64,000 nt of DNA. Origin: Embleya scabrispora. GTDB taxonomy: Bacteria; Actinomycetota; Actinomycetes; Streptomycetales; Streptomycetaceae. The position numbers and the translations under genes are program-made. Shown one piece after another: positions 29,401-38,647 of the stretch. The notes below the pieces were generated by a model. It ran no database searches and was not told the DNA's origin. It was given only the letters and a program-made list of their open reading frames with translations. Every line of letters starts with the position of its first letter. Within the stretch, counting starts at the first letter, position 1. The stretch covers positions 6,076,001 through 6,140,000 of the forward strand of contig NZ_MWQN01000001.1 of assembly GCF_002024165.1 (NCBI RefSeq). Direction: 5' to 3'.

Positions 29401-32054
29401 ACCACGTGGTCCACGGGGTCGTACTGGTGCCGGGAACGGTGCTGGTCGAACTGGCGGCGTGGGCGGCGCACAGGGTGGGTTGCGACGTCGTCGAGGAACT
29501 CACCCTGGAGACACCGCTGGTGTTGTCCCGCACGGCCGAGCGGGAGATCCGCGTGGTGATCGACGCCAAGCGCGTGCTCGCCGTGCACTCCAGGGGCGCG
29601 GGCGAACCCGAGTGGACACGCAACGCCGTGGGAGTCGTCGGAACCGACACCGGGGCCGGCCGGCGCGAGCCCGACCTGGTGGCGTGGCCGTCCCCGGGCG
29701 CGGTCGAGGTGCCCGCCGAGGACGCGTACGCCGGGTCGGCCGCGCTCGGGTTCGACCACGGGCCGCTGTTCCGCGGTCTGAAGCGGATCTGGCGCAGTGG
29801 CGAAGTGACTTTCGCCGAGGTCGAGTTGCCCGGCGCCGACGGCGCGGACCCGGGCCCGTTCCGCATCCATCCGGCGCTGCTGCACACCGCGCTGCTCCCG
29901 ATCGGCGCGGGGGACGGCGACGAGGGCCGGCTGCCGCATCGCTGGACGGGCGTCCGCCTGCCCTTTGCCGCGCCCACCGTGCTGCGCGTACGCCTGGCGC
30001 CCACCGGCGAGGGCGGCCGGTCGGTGACCATCGCGGATCGCCACGGAGCCCGCGTCGGCGGCGTCGAGTCGCTGACGTCGCGGCCCGTGGACGTCGCGGA
30101 ACTGACCGAACTGGGCTTCGACCGACGGGACTCGCTGTTCCGGGTGGACTGGGTCCCCCTCGCGGTCCCGCCCGGGGAGGCCGCGGGCCGGTATGCCGTG
30201 GCGGGGCCGCCCGACGAACTCACCGCGTTTCTCGGGGCGCGCGGGGCGCTGTTCGCCGACCTCGACGAACTCGCCGCCGCCGAGGGGCCGATCCCCCCGA
30301 TCGTCGTGACCACCGTCGAGCACACCGATCCGGGCGTCGGCAACACCCCGGCCCTGGTCGAGCGCAACCTGCACCGGGTGCTGCGGTGGACGCAGCGTTG
30401 GCTCGCCGAGGACCGGTTCGCCGACTCGTGCCTGGTCGTCGTGACGCGGGAGGCGGTCGCCGACGACCCGGCCGAATGCAGCGACCCCGCCGCGGCCGCG
30501 ATCTGGGGATTCGTGCGCACCGCGCAGACCGAGAACCCGGGCCGGTTCACGCTCGTGGACACCGACGACCGCCCCGACTCGTGGGCGCGCGTCCCGGCGG
30601 TGGTCGAGACCGGGGAAACCCAGCTCAGGGTGCGGGCGGGCGTGGTGACCACCCCGCGACTGGCCCGTGTGCCGGCGGTGCCCGCCGAGCACCGGGCCCG
30701 CGGCCTCGGGTCCGGGACGGTGCTGATCACGGGCGGAGTCGGCGGACTGGGCGCGACGTTGGCCCGGCACGTCGTGGAGCGGCACGGGGTGCGCCGGTTG
30801 GTGCTGGCCGGCAGGCGGGGGCCGACGGCTCCGGCCGCCGACGCGCTGCGGCGCGAGTTGACCGAAGCGGGAGCCGAGGTGGAGATCGTCGCCTGCGACG
30901 TCACGAGCCGCGAATCCGTCGCGGCGCTGATCGCCGGCGTGCCGGCGGAACACCCGTTGACGGCGGTGATCCACTGCGCGGCGGTGCTCGCCGACGGGGT
31001 CGTCGATGCGCTGACCGAGGAGCGGGTGGACGAGGTCCTGGCGCCGAAGGTGCGCGGCGCCTGGTATCTGCACGAACTGACCACACACCTGAACCTGTCC
31101 GCGTTCGTGTTGTTCTCCTCGATCGCAAGCGTGCTGGGCACGGCGGGGCAGGCCAACTACGCGGCGGCCAACGCGTTCTTGAACGGACTGGCCGAAGCCC
31201 GGCGGGCCGAGGGGCTCGCGGCCGGCTCGCTGTGCTGGGGCTACTGGGCGCAACGCACCGAGGCGGGCGCGGACATCGGCGAACTGGACATCGCGCGGCT
31301 GCAACGACAGGGCGTGCGGCCGATGGCCACGCACGAGGGACTGGCGCTGTTCGACGCGGCGATCGCGCGGGACGAACCGGTGCTGGTGCCGGTGCGGCTG
31401 AGCCTGCCGGCGCCGGGCGCGCCCGGCGCCGACCAGGTGTTGTCGCCGCTCCTGCGCGCGCTGGTCGGAACGCCCGCCGGTCCCGGGAGTTCGAGCCCTG
31501 TCGTTCGGGAGGGCGCCGACATCGGACTCGCGCGGCGGATCGCCTCGCTGCCCCCGGCCGACGCGGAGGCGCTGCTGCTCGACGCCGTGCGCACGCAGAC
31601 CGCGAGTGTGCTCGGCCTCGCCGACGCCGCGCGGGTCGGTCCCGCCTCGGCGTTCAAGGACCTGGGGATCGACTCGCTCATGGCGCTGGAGTTGCGCAAC
31701 CGGCTGACGGCGGTGACCGGTCTGAAGTTGTCCGCCACGCTCGCGTTCGACTACCCGAACCCGGCCGCCCTCGCCGGGTTCCTGTACGCGGGCATCCGCC
31801 CCGACTCCGGCGCCGACCCGCAGTCCCCGACCGATCGCCTGAGCAAGGAGATCGAGGAACTGGGCGCCCGACTGGAGGACGCCTTCCGCGACCTCGCGGC
31901 GGCGGACAAGGCCACCATCACCACGCTGCTCGGCGAGTTGCAGGGCCGCGCACGGGCCCTGGCGGGCGACGAATCGCCGGGCGGGATCGCCGACCGGATC
32001 AGCGCGGCATCGGCCGGCGAGCTGCTTTCGCTGCTGGACAAAGAGCTCGGCTAG
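26490..32054 (+). CDS. Type I PKS extension module 1: KS-AT-DH(inactive?)-KR-ACP
   Basis: 1854 residues; GTG start with GGGGAG upstream. A short N-terminal coiled-coil docking helix is followed by KS (DTACSASL, about 207), AT (GHSQGE about 664; specificity motif SVPGHSP about 766, neither YASHS nor HAFHS), DH, KR, ACP (LGIDSLMAL, about 1728) and a C-terminal docking helix. The DH keeps HxxxGxxxxP (about 971) but has His where the second catalytic Asp belongs (HPALLHTALL, about 1131), so dehydration is probably lost. The KR has TGGVGGLG (about 1414), the catalytic Ser and Tyr (FSSIAS...NYAAAN) and LAD at the stereo-position, suggesting a B-type hydroxyl. Expected product: alpha-branched beta-hydroxy acyl chain. 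Confidence 0.95.
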   Translation: MEDVDKLRSYLRRAVGDAQELRERVRALEESAREPVAVVGMGCRFPGGANSPEGLWDVVFGGVDAVGGFPTDRGWDLAALYDPDPAAQGRTYTRSGGFLPDLAEFDAAFFGISPREALAMDPQQRVILETSWEALERAGIDPAGLRGSATGVFTGIYAVDYGPRMGGGAGAEVEGHSMAGTYTSVASGRVAYVLGLEGPAISIDTACSASLVAVHQAVRSLRAGECTLALAGGVSALPNPGMLVEAARQRGLAADGRCKSFAEAADGTGWGEGAGVLVLERLSDARRNGRRILAVIRGSAINQDGASNGLTAPNELAQRRVIRAAVADAGLSPADVDAVEAHGTGTRLGDPIEAEALLATYGQGRDAAGPLWLGSLKSNIGHTQAAAGVGGMIKMIMAMRHEVLPKTLHVDRPTPHVDWSSGAVELLTEAREWPATPGRPRRAGVSSFGISGTNAHVVLEEAPEEPGAPEAAEPASAPVPQPHPVAVPWVVSARSAEALREQTLRLRDGLAADPDLSLGGVGRALVTTRSLFEHRRVVIGADRDELLARLGTDVGTTRNPPGVVSGIVEPLGKTVFVFPGQGSQWVGMGRELLDSSPVFAEQMDECAQALAPWVPWSLIDTVRGEPAGADLERIDVVQPVLFAMMVSLARVWRSFGVTPDAVIGHSQGEIAAACAAGALTLREGARIVALRSQLLATADQDGGMAGIVLPEQRVRELLERVGPGVVIAGINGPYSTTVAGEAAAVREVVALCEAEGARARWIPASVPGHSPLVDRFEGPLRDILGEVTTVTSPVAFHSTVTGGPLDTAGLDGAYWFRNMREPVQFEAAMRGLLDTEHGAFIEMSPHPLLTINIRDMLDHTPGAGGVVAGSLRRGDGGPGRLYRSMAEAFVAGVPVSWEAAFPGGAGPAVELPTYAFQRQRYWLDMPVEGGAASSSDHPLLDAVIDLPDDGERGGLVGGGRLSAHRHPWLADHVVHGVVLVPGTVLVELAAWAAHRVGCDVVEELTLETPLVLSRTAEREIRVVIDAKRVLAVHSRGAGEPEWTRNAVGVVGTDTGAGRREPDLVAWPSPGAVEVPAEDAYAGSAALGFDHGPLFRGLKRIWRSGEVTFAEVELPGADGADPGPFRIHPALLHTALLPIGAGDGDEGRLPHRWTGVRLPFAAPTVLRVRLAPTGEGGRSVTIADRHGARVGGVESLTSRPVDVAELTELGFDRRDSLFRVDWVPLAVPPGEAAGRYAVAGPPDELTAFLGARGALFADLDELAAAEGPIPPIVVTTVEHTDPGVGNTPALVERNLHRVLRWTQRWLAEDRFADSCLVVVTREAVADDPAECSDPAAAAIWGFVRTAQTENPGRFTLVDTDDRPDSWARVPAVVETGETQLRVRAGVVTTPRLARVPAVPAEHRARGLGSGTVLITGGVGGLGATLARHVVERHGVRRLVLAGRRGPTAPAADALRRELTEAGAEVEIVACDVTSRESVAALIAGVPAEHPLTAVIHCAAVLADGVVDALTEERVDEVLAPKVRGAWYLHELTTHLNLSAFVLFSSIASVLGTAGQANYAAANAFLNGLAEARRAEGLAAGSLCWGYWAQRTEAGADIGELDIARLQRQGVRPMATHEGLALFDAAIARDEPVLVPVRLSLPAPGAPGADQVLSPLLRALVGTPAGPGSSSPVVREGADIGLARRIASLPPADAEALLLDAVRTQTASVLGLADAARVGPASAFKDLGIDSLMALELRNRLTAVTGLKLSATLAFDYPNPAALAGFLYAGIRPDSGADPQSPTDRLSKEIEELGARLEDAFRDLAAADKATITTLLGELQGRARALAGDESPGGIADRISAASAGELLSLLDKELG
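27324..27432 (+). repeat. KS segment nearly identical to 32898-33006
   Basis: A 109-bp stretch in the ketosynthase of PKS module 1 that differs from 32898-33006 in module 2 at only three positions by eye. It encodes the [14 protein letters not shown] to SNGLTAPN region. Confidence 0.8.
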
Positions 32055-32063
32055 GGGAGAGCG

Positions 32064-35000
32064 ATGACAAACGACAACAACGCCGATGTGCTCGACTACC
32101 TCAAGCGGACGTCGATCGAACTGCTCGACACCCGTCGGCGTCTGCGGGAGCTGACGGAGGCCGCGGCCGAGCCCATCGCCGTCGTCGGCATCGCCTGCCG
32201 CTACCCGGGCGGGGTGACCTCGCCGGAAACGTTGTGGGACCTGGTGCGGGCGGGCCGGGACGCGGTGTCGGACTTCCCCGACGACCGCGACTGGGACCTG
32301 GACCGGCTCTACGACCCGGATCCGGACCGGCCGAACACCTGCAACACGCGCGCCGGCGGATTCCTGTACGAAGCGGGCGACTTCGACGCGGAGTTCTTCG
32401 GGATCAACCCGCGCGAGGCGCTGGCCGCGGATCCGCAGCACCGGTTGCTGCTGGAGTCCGCGTGGGAGTCGCTGGAACGGGCCGGCATCGACCCGCACAC
32501 CCTGCGCGGCAGCGCCACCGGCGTATTCGCCGGCCTGGCGTACTTCGGCTACGGCAACCACTTCTCCACCCCCGAGGTCATCTCCGGCTACGGGCAGACC
32601 GGTTCGCTGCTGAGCGTGGCGTCCGGGCGGGTGGCGTACGCGCTGGGCCTGGAGGGTCCGGCGATATCCACCGACACCGCGTGCTCCTCGTCCCTGGTGG
32701 CGGTGCACCAGGCGGTGCAGTCGCTGCGGCAGGGCGAGTGCGGGCTGGCCCTGGCCGGGGGCGTCACCGTGATGGGGACCACGCAGGTCTTCCGGGAGAT
32801 GGCGCGCCAGCGCGGACTGGCCGTCGACGGCCGGTGCAAGGCGTTCGCGGACGCCGCCGACGGCACCGGATTCGCCGAGGGCGTCGGGGTGCTGGTGCTG
32901 GAGCGGCTGTCCGACGCGCGGCGCAACGGGCGGCGGATCCTGGCGGTGATCCGGGGCTCGGCGATCAACCAGGACGGCGCCTCCAACGGGCTGACCGCGC
33001 CGAACGGGCCCGCGCAGCAGCGGGTGATCCGGGCCGCGTTGGCGAACTCGCGGGTGCAGGCGGGTGACGTGGACGTGATGGAGGCGCACGGGACCGGCAC
33101 CACGCTGGGCGATCCGATCGAGGCACAGGCGCTGCTGGCCACCTACGGCCGCGACCGCGACCCCGGGAACCCGCTGTGGCTGGGCTCGCTCAAGTCGAAC
33201 ATCAGCCACACGCAGGCGGCGGCGGGCGTCGGCGGCATGATCAAGATGATCATGGCGATGCGGCACGGGATCATGCCCAAGACGCTGCACGTGGACCGGC
33301 CCTCGACGCACGTGGACTGGTCGGCCGGGGCGGTGGAACTGCTCACCGAGGCCAGGCCGTGGCCGAGCGCCCCCGGACGGCCCCGCCGGGCGGCGGTGTC
33401 CGCGTTCGGGGCCAGTGGCACCAACGCGCACGTGATCCTGGAGGAGGCGCCCGAGGAGGTCGCGCCCGAGGAGGCGGCGCCGGAGCGCGAGGATCATCCC
33501 GCCGACGCGCTCGCGTGGGTGGTGTCGGCACGCTCCGAGGCGGCACTGCGGGCCCAGGCGGAGCGGCTGCGCGCATTCGCCGCCGCCGAGCCGGATACGC
33601 CTGTCGCCGACATCGCCCGGTCGTTGGTGGCGAGCCGATCCCGGTTCGAGCACCGCGCGGTGGTACTGGGCCGGGACCGGGACGAGTTGCTGAGCGGTCT
33701 GGCGGCGCTGGGCGAGGGCGCCGATTCCGCGGGGCTGGTGCGCGGCGTGGTCGGCGAACTCGGCGGCACGGTCTTCATGTTCCCGGGACAGGGTTCGCCC
33801 TGGGCCGGTGTGGCCCGGGAGTTGTACGACGCCTTCCCGGTCTTCGCCCGGAGCCTCGACGCGGTCTGCGCGCGCTTCGACACCCACCTTCCCTTCGCGC
33901 TGAAGGCGCTGCTGCTCGCCGAGGCGCCCGAGGAGGCCCGCGCGCAGCGCACCGACGTCGCACAGCCCGCGCTGTTCGCCCTCCAGGTCGCGCTGTACCG
34001 GCTCCTGACCGGATTCTGCGGGGAGCCGAACCACCTGATCGGCCACTCCGTCGGCGAGATCACCGCCGCGCACGTATCCGGCGTCCTGGACCTGGACGGC
34101 GCGACCAGGCTCGTGGCCGCGCGCGGCCTGCTCATGCAGACGGTCACCGAGCGCGGCGCCATGCTGGCGGTACGCGCCTCGGAGGACGCCGTCGACGCGC
34201 TGCTCCACGGATACGACCGGCTCGGCGTCGCGGCCGTCAACGGCCCGGAATCGGTGGTGGTCTCCGGTGCCCGGGACCAGGTCGTCGCACTGCGCGATCG
34301 GCTGGTCGCCGAGGGGACTTCGGCCAAGCTGCTCGACGTCGACCACGCGTTCCACTCGCCGCTCATGGACCCGATCCTGGACGAGTTCGCCGCGTCGATC
34401 GGCGAACTTCCGGCGGGGCGCATGGCGATCCCGATCGTCTCGACCCGGACGGGCCGCGAGAGCACGGCCTCGGAACTGACGTCCGTCGCGCACTGGGTGC
34501 GGCATGTGCGCGAACCCGTTCGGTTCTTCACCGCCGTGGAGAGCGCCCGGGCGGCCGGCGCGGGCGTCTTCTACGAAATGGGCCCGGGATCGGCCCTCAC
34601 GAGCATCGCCAAGGACGCGTTCGCCGCTTCGGGCGTGACCGACGCGGTGGCCCTGTCGGCGTCGCGGCGCAACCGCGGGCCGGTACGCACCCTGGTCGGC
34701 TCGCTGGCTCAACTGCACGTCCGCGGCGGGGCCGTGGACTGGGCGGCCCTGCTCGGCGACGCGCGGCGGTCGGTGGACCTGCCGACCTACGCGTTCCAAC
34801 GGCAGCGCTACTGGCTGGACTTCCGGGCCGGAACCGGCACCGCGGACGTGGTGTCCGCCGGTCTCTCGGCCGCCGAACACCCACTGCTCGGCGCGGTGGT
34901 GGAGCACCCCGGCACCGACGAGGTGGTGTTCACCGACCGGTGGTCGCTGCGCACCCACGCGTGGCTGGCCGACCACGCGGTCTTCGGCGCGGTCGTGGTA

Positions 35001-38000
35001 CCGGCGACGGCGTATCTGGATCTGGCGCTGTGGGTGGGCGACTTCGTCGGGTGCACGGCGATCGGGGAACTGTCCCTGGAGGTGCCCCTGATCGTCCCCG
35101 ACACGGGCGAGGTACGGGTACGGGTCGTGGTCGGCACGGCGGACGAGAGCGGACGGCGCGCGCTGGACGTGTACTCCGGCCCCGACGGCGACGAGGACCG
35201 CGCCGGCGGGTGGACCCGGCACGCCACGGGCAGCCTGGCACCGGGAACCGCCCGGGCGGACGACGCGGGCACGCCGGCCGCGTGGCCGCCGGCCGGCGCC
35301 GAACAGGTCGACATCGACGCCCTGTACGACTCCTTCGCGGACGCGGGCTTCGACTACGGGCCGGTGTTCCGCGGGCTGCGCGAGGTGTGGCGGCGCGGCG
35401 ACGACCTGTTCGCGACGGCCACACTGCCGACCGATGCCGACGGCTCGGCCGCCGGCGGGTTCGCCCTGCATCCGGCGCTGCTCGATGCCGCGCTGCACGC
35501 GGTGGTGGCGGGCGGGGTCGTGGAGATCGGTGCCGACCGGGGCTGGATGCCGTTCTCGTGGTCCGGGGCGGAGCGGTTCGGCGAATGCGGCTCGACCGTA
35601 CGGATTCACCTCTCCCCGGCCGGCGATCCGGCGGCCGGCGACCGAGCCGTGGCTGTGGCGATCGCCGACGAGCGGGGCCGCCCGGTCGCGCGCGTCGGGG
35701 CGCTGAGGTTCCGACCGGCGAGCGCCGAACACCTGCGCGCGGCGCGCGGCGAGCGGTCGTTGTACGAACTGGTGTGGCGACCGGCCCGCGCGATCGAGGC
35801 GGCGACGCCTCCCGGGCGGTGGGCCGTGCTCGGCGCGCCCGCCCGACTCGGCGAACCCGCGCACCAGGAAACCGAGTTCCACGCGAGCCTGGACGAACTC
35901 CTCGCGGGGGACCCGCCGCGACACATCGTGCTCCGCGCGGACGAGATCGCCGCGCCCGGGACCGACCTGTTCACCGCCGTCGCCGACACCGACACCCGCG
36001 TCCTGGAGTGCGTCCAGCGCTTCCTCGCCGAGGACTCGCTCGCCGCATCCACGCTGGTGGTGCTCACCCGGCTGGCCGTGGACACCGGTGGCGGGGAGCG
36101 GGTGGACAGCCTGCCCGGCGCGTCCGTATGGGGCCTGATCCGGTCCGCCCAGACCGAGCACCCGGGCAGGTTCCGGCTGGTGGACGTCGAGGACGTGGCC
36201 GCCGCATGGCCCCGCATCCCCGACGCGCTCGCCCTCGACGAGGAGCAACTGGCGCTGCGCGGTGACGCGTACCTGGTGCCGCGCATGACGGCCGCGGCCC
36301 CCGCGAGCAACCGGATCGAGCCGCCGGCGGTCGGCGCGTCCCGGCTGGGCATCCCGACCAAGGGCACGTTGGAGAACCTGACCTGGATTCCCTGCCCCGA
36401 GGTGGAGGCGCCGCTGACGAGCGGTCAGGTGCGCATCGCGGTACAGGCCGCCGGCCTCAACTTCCGCGACGTCACGATCGCCCTGGGACTGGTGGAACGC
36501 ACCGCCCTGGACGCCGGAATCGGCGGCGAGGGCGCCGGAACCGTCCTGGAGGTGGCCGACGACGTCACCGAACTCGCCCCGGGCGACCGGGTGATGGGCA
36601 TCTTCTCCGGCGCCTTCGGCCGGGTCGCGGTGGCGGACCACCGCCTGCTCATGCCCATCCCCGACGGGTGGACCTACACCGAGGCGGCATCCGTGCCGGG
36701 CGCGTATCTCACCGCCTACTACGCCCTGTTCCACGTGACCAACCTCGAAAAGGGCCAACGGATCCTGATCCACGCCGCGGCCGGCGGCGTCGGAATGGCC
36801 GCCGTGCAACTGGCCAAGCACGTCGGCGCCGAGATCTACGCCACCGCGAGCCCGGCCAAGTGGCCCACCCTGCGCGCCCTCGGGCTCGACGACGCCCACC
36901 TGGCCTCGTCGCGCACCCTGGAGTTCGCGGACAGCTTCCTGGCCGCCTCCGACGGCCGCGGCGTGGACGTCGTGCTCAACTCCCTGGCACACGACTTCGT
37001 CGACGCCTCGCTGCGCCTGCTGCCCGAAGGCGGCAGCTTCGTCGAGATGGGCAAGACCGACATCCGCGACCCGCACCGGGTGTCGGTTGGGCATCCGGGC
37101 GTCGACTACGCGGCGTTCGACCTCTACGAGGCCGGCCCCGACGTCATCCACGAGGTCTTCCGCGCGGTCATGGAACTGTTCGCCGACGGGCGGGTGCGGC
37201 TGAACCCGATCGCCGTACGGAACATCCGCGACGCGCGCGGGGCGTTTCGCGAGATGAGCCAGGGCCGGCACGTCGGCAAGATCATCTTCGACATGGGCAG
37301 CGGCTTCGGCGGCGGCACCGTCCTGATCACCGGCGCCACCGGCGGCGTCGGCTCGCTCGTGGCACGCCACCTCGTCGCCGAACACGGCGTACGCAGCCTG
37401 GTGCTGGCGAGCCGCCGGGGCCCGGCCGCCGACGGGGCCGCCGAACTGGTCGCGGACCTGGAGGCGGCCGGCGCCCTCGTCCGGGTCGCGGCCTGCGACG
37501 TCGCGGACCGGGCCGCCGTGGCGGACCTGCTCGCCGAGATGCCGCCCGGATACCCGCTGACCGCCGTCGTGCACGCGGCGGGTGTACTCGCCGACGGCAC
37601 CCTCGAGACGCAGAGCGCACAGAGCCTGGACCGCGCCCTGCGGGCCAAGGTCGGCGGCGCGATCAACCTGCACGAACTGACCCGCGAACACACCCTGTCC
37701 GCGTTCGTGCTCTTCTCCGCGCTCGCCGGCACGCTCGGCACCGGCGGCCAGGCCAACTACGCCGCCGCGAACGGCTTCCTGGACGGCCTGGCGGCTCGAC
37801 GCCGGGCCTTTGGCCGGGTCGGCACGTCCCTGTGCTGGGGCTGGTGGCAACAGCGCAGCGGGATGACCGAGAACCTGGACGAGGTGGACCTGCGGCGCAT
37901 CCGCCGCCTCGGCATCGCCGAGATGCCCGGCGCCGAGGCACTGGGCCTGTTCGACGCCGCGTGCACGATCGACAAGCCGGTCCTGATCCCGGCCCGACTG

Positions 38001-38645
38001 GACCTCACCGCGCTGCGGAGCCGGGCCGCCGACGAACTCCCGCTGCTCCTGCGCGACCTCGTCACCGCCGGCCGCCCGGCCCGCGCCCGCGCGAACAGCA
38101 CCGCCGGCACGGGCTCCCTCGGCCTGCCCGCCCGATTGGTCGGGCTGTCCGAGAGCGAAGGGGAGGCGACCGTGCTCGACTGGGTCCGCGAGCAGGTCGC
38201 CGTCGTCCTCGGACACCCCGCCGGCACGGCCGTCGACGCCGACCAGGCGTTCACCCACCTCGGCTTCGACTCGCTCACTTCGGTCGAACTGTGCAACCGC
38301 CTGGCCTCCTCGACCGGGCTGCGCCTTGCCTCCACCCTCGTCTTCAGCTACCCGACCCCCCGCGAGCTGGGACAACACGTCTTCGACCTGCTGCGCCCCG
38401 CGGAGCGCACGAGTGCGGACCCGGACGAGGACGCGCGGATCCGCGAGGTGCTGCGCACCATCCCCATCGACCGGCTGCGCGGCGCGGGCCTGCTGGAGCA
38501 GGTTCTGGCGTGCGCCGCCGCGCCGTCGGACCCCGACGACGGATCGCCCGACGCGGACACCGGCACCGATGCCGGCGCGGACGAACTGGCGGCGCTGGAC
38601 CTGGATGCACTCGTCGACCTGGCTCTGGCCGAGAAGGGCAAGTGA
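32064..38645 (+). CDS. Type I PKS extension module 2: KS-AT(malonyl)-DH-ER-KR-ACP
   Basis: 2193 residues, a full reducing set. KS (DTACSSSL, about 207); AT with GHSVGE (about 660) and HAFHS (about 761), the malonyl-CoA signature; DH with HxxxGxxxxP (about 970) and intact Asp (HPALLDAAL, about 1141); ER with LNFRDV and [11 protein letters not shown] (about 1570); KR with TGATGGVG (about 1755) and NYAAAN tyrosine (about 1899); [12 protein letters not shown] (about 2069). The KR residue 13 before the tyrosine is Ala, not Ser (LFSALAG, about 1886). The N-terminal coiled coil and the C-terminal [13 protein letters not shown] segment look like docking domains. Expected product if all domains act: a saturated two-carbon extension. 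Confidence 0.95.
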   Translation: MTNDNNADVLDYLKRTSIELLDTRRRLRELTEAAAEPIAVVGIACRYPGGVTSPETLWDLVRAGRDAVSDFPDDRDWDLDRLYDPDPDRPNTCNTRAGGFLYEAGDFDAEFFGINPREALAADPQHRLLLESAWESLERAGIDPHTLRGSATGVFAGLAYFGYGNHFSTPEVISGYGQTGSLLSVASGRVAYALGLEGPAISTDTACSSSLVAVHQAVQSLRQGECGLALAGGVTVMGTTQVFREMARQRGLAVDGRCKAFADAADGTGFAEGVGVLVLERLSDARRNGRRILAVIRGSAINQDGASNGLTAPNGPAQQRVIRAALANSRVQAGDVDVMEAHGTGTTLGDPIEAQALLATYGRDRDPGNPLWLGSLKSNISHTQAAAGVGGMIKMIMAMRHGIMPKTLHVDRPSTHVDWSAGAVELLTEARPWPSAPGRPRRAAVSAFGASGTNAHVILEEAPEEVAPEEAAPEREDHPADALAWVVSARSEAALRAQAERLRAFAAAEPDTPVADIARSLVASRSRFEHRAVVLGRDRDELLSGLAALGEGADSAGLVRGVVGELGGTVFMFPGQGSPWAGVARELYDAFPVFARSLDAVCARFDTHLPFALKALLLAEAPEEARAQRTDVAQPALFALQVALYRLLTGFCGEPNHLIGHSVGEITAAHVSGVLDLDGATRLVAARGLLMQTVTERGAMLAVRASEDAVDALLHGYDRLGVAAVNGPESVVVSGARDQVVALRDRLVAEGTSAKLLDVDHAFHSPLMDPILDEFAASIGELPAGRMAIPIVSTRTGRESTASELTSVAHWVRHVREPVRFFTAVESARAAGAGVFYEMGPGSALTSIAKDAFAASGVTDAVALSASRRNRGPVRTLVGSLAQLHVRGGAVDWAALLGDARRSVDLPTYAFQRQRYWLDFRAGTGTADVVSAGLSAAEHPLLGAVVEHPGTDEVVFTDRWSLRTHAWLADHAVFGAVVVPATAYLDLALWVGDFVGCTAIGELSLEVPLIVPDTGEVRVRVVVGTADESGRRALDVYSGPDGDEDRAGGWTRHATGSLAPGTARADDAGTPAAWPPAGAEQVDIDALYDSFADAGFDYGPVFRGLREVWRRGDDLFATATLPTDADGSAAGGFALHPALLDAALHAVVAGGVVEIGADRGWMPFSWSGAERFGECGSTVRIHLSPAGDPAAGDRAVAVAIADERGRPVARVGALRFRPASAEHLRAARGERSLYELVWRPARAIEAATPPGRWAVLGAPARLGEPAHQETEFHASLDELLAGDPPRHIVLRADEIAAPGTDLFTAVADTDTRVLECVQRFLAEDSLAASTLVVLTRLAVDTGGGERVDSLPGASVWGLIRSAQTEHPGRFRLVDVEDVAAAWPRIPDALALDEEQLALRGDAYLVPRMTAAAPASNRIEPPAVGASRLGIPTKGTLENLTWIPCPEVEAPLTSGQVRIAVQAAGLNFRDVTIALGLVERTALDAGIGGEGAGTVLEVADDVTELAPGDRVMGIFSGAFGRVAVADHRLLMPIPDGWTYTEAASVPGAYLTAYYALFHVTNLEKGQRILIHAAAGGVGMAAVQLAKHVGAEIYATASPAKWPTLRALGLDDAHLASSRTLEFADSFLAASDGRGVDVVLNSLAHDFVDASLRLLPEGGSFVEMGKTDIRDPHRVSVGHPGVDYAAFDLYEAGPDVIHEVFRAVMELFADGRVRLNPIAVRNIRDARGAFREMSQGRHVGKIIFDMGSGFGGGTVLITGATGGVGSLVARHLVAEHGVRSLVLASRRGPAADGAAELVADLEAAGALVRVAACDVADRAAVADLLAEMPPGYPLTAVVHAAGVLADGTLETQSAQSLDRALRAKVGGAINLHELTREHTLSAFVLFSALAGTLGTGGQANYAAANGFLDGLAARRRAFGRVGTSLCWGWWQQRSGMTENLDEVDLRRIRRLGIAEMPGAEALGLFDAACTIDKPVLIPARLDLTALRSRAADELPLLLRDLVTAGRPARARANSTAGTGSLGLPARLVGLSESEGEATVLDWVREQVAVVLGHPAGTAVDADQAFTHLGFDSLTSVELCNRLASSTGLRLASTLVFSYPTPRELGQHVFDLLRPAERTSADPDEDARIREVLRTIPIDRLRGAGLLEQVLACAAAPSDPDDGSPDADTGTDAGADELAALDLDALVDLALAEKGK
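32898..33006 (+). repeat. Second copy of the KS segment at 27324-27432
   Basis: Partner of the 109-bp near-identical segment in PKS module 1; a further similar patch follows about 200 bp later in both genes (around the [10 protein letters not shown] motif). The pattern fits gene conversion between adjacent KS domains. Confidence 0.8.
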
Positions 38646-38647
38646 CC

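Noticed and set aside
26256-38378. Very long open frame on the minus strand across the PKS genes, and a similar one at 4646-10630 across the NRPS genes
   Set aside because: Long antisense frames arise from G/C-rich third positions opposite real genes. The plus strand there encodes clear PKS and NRPS domains, and the antisense translations are low-complexity with no recognisable domain.
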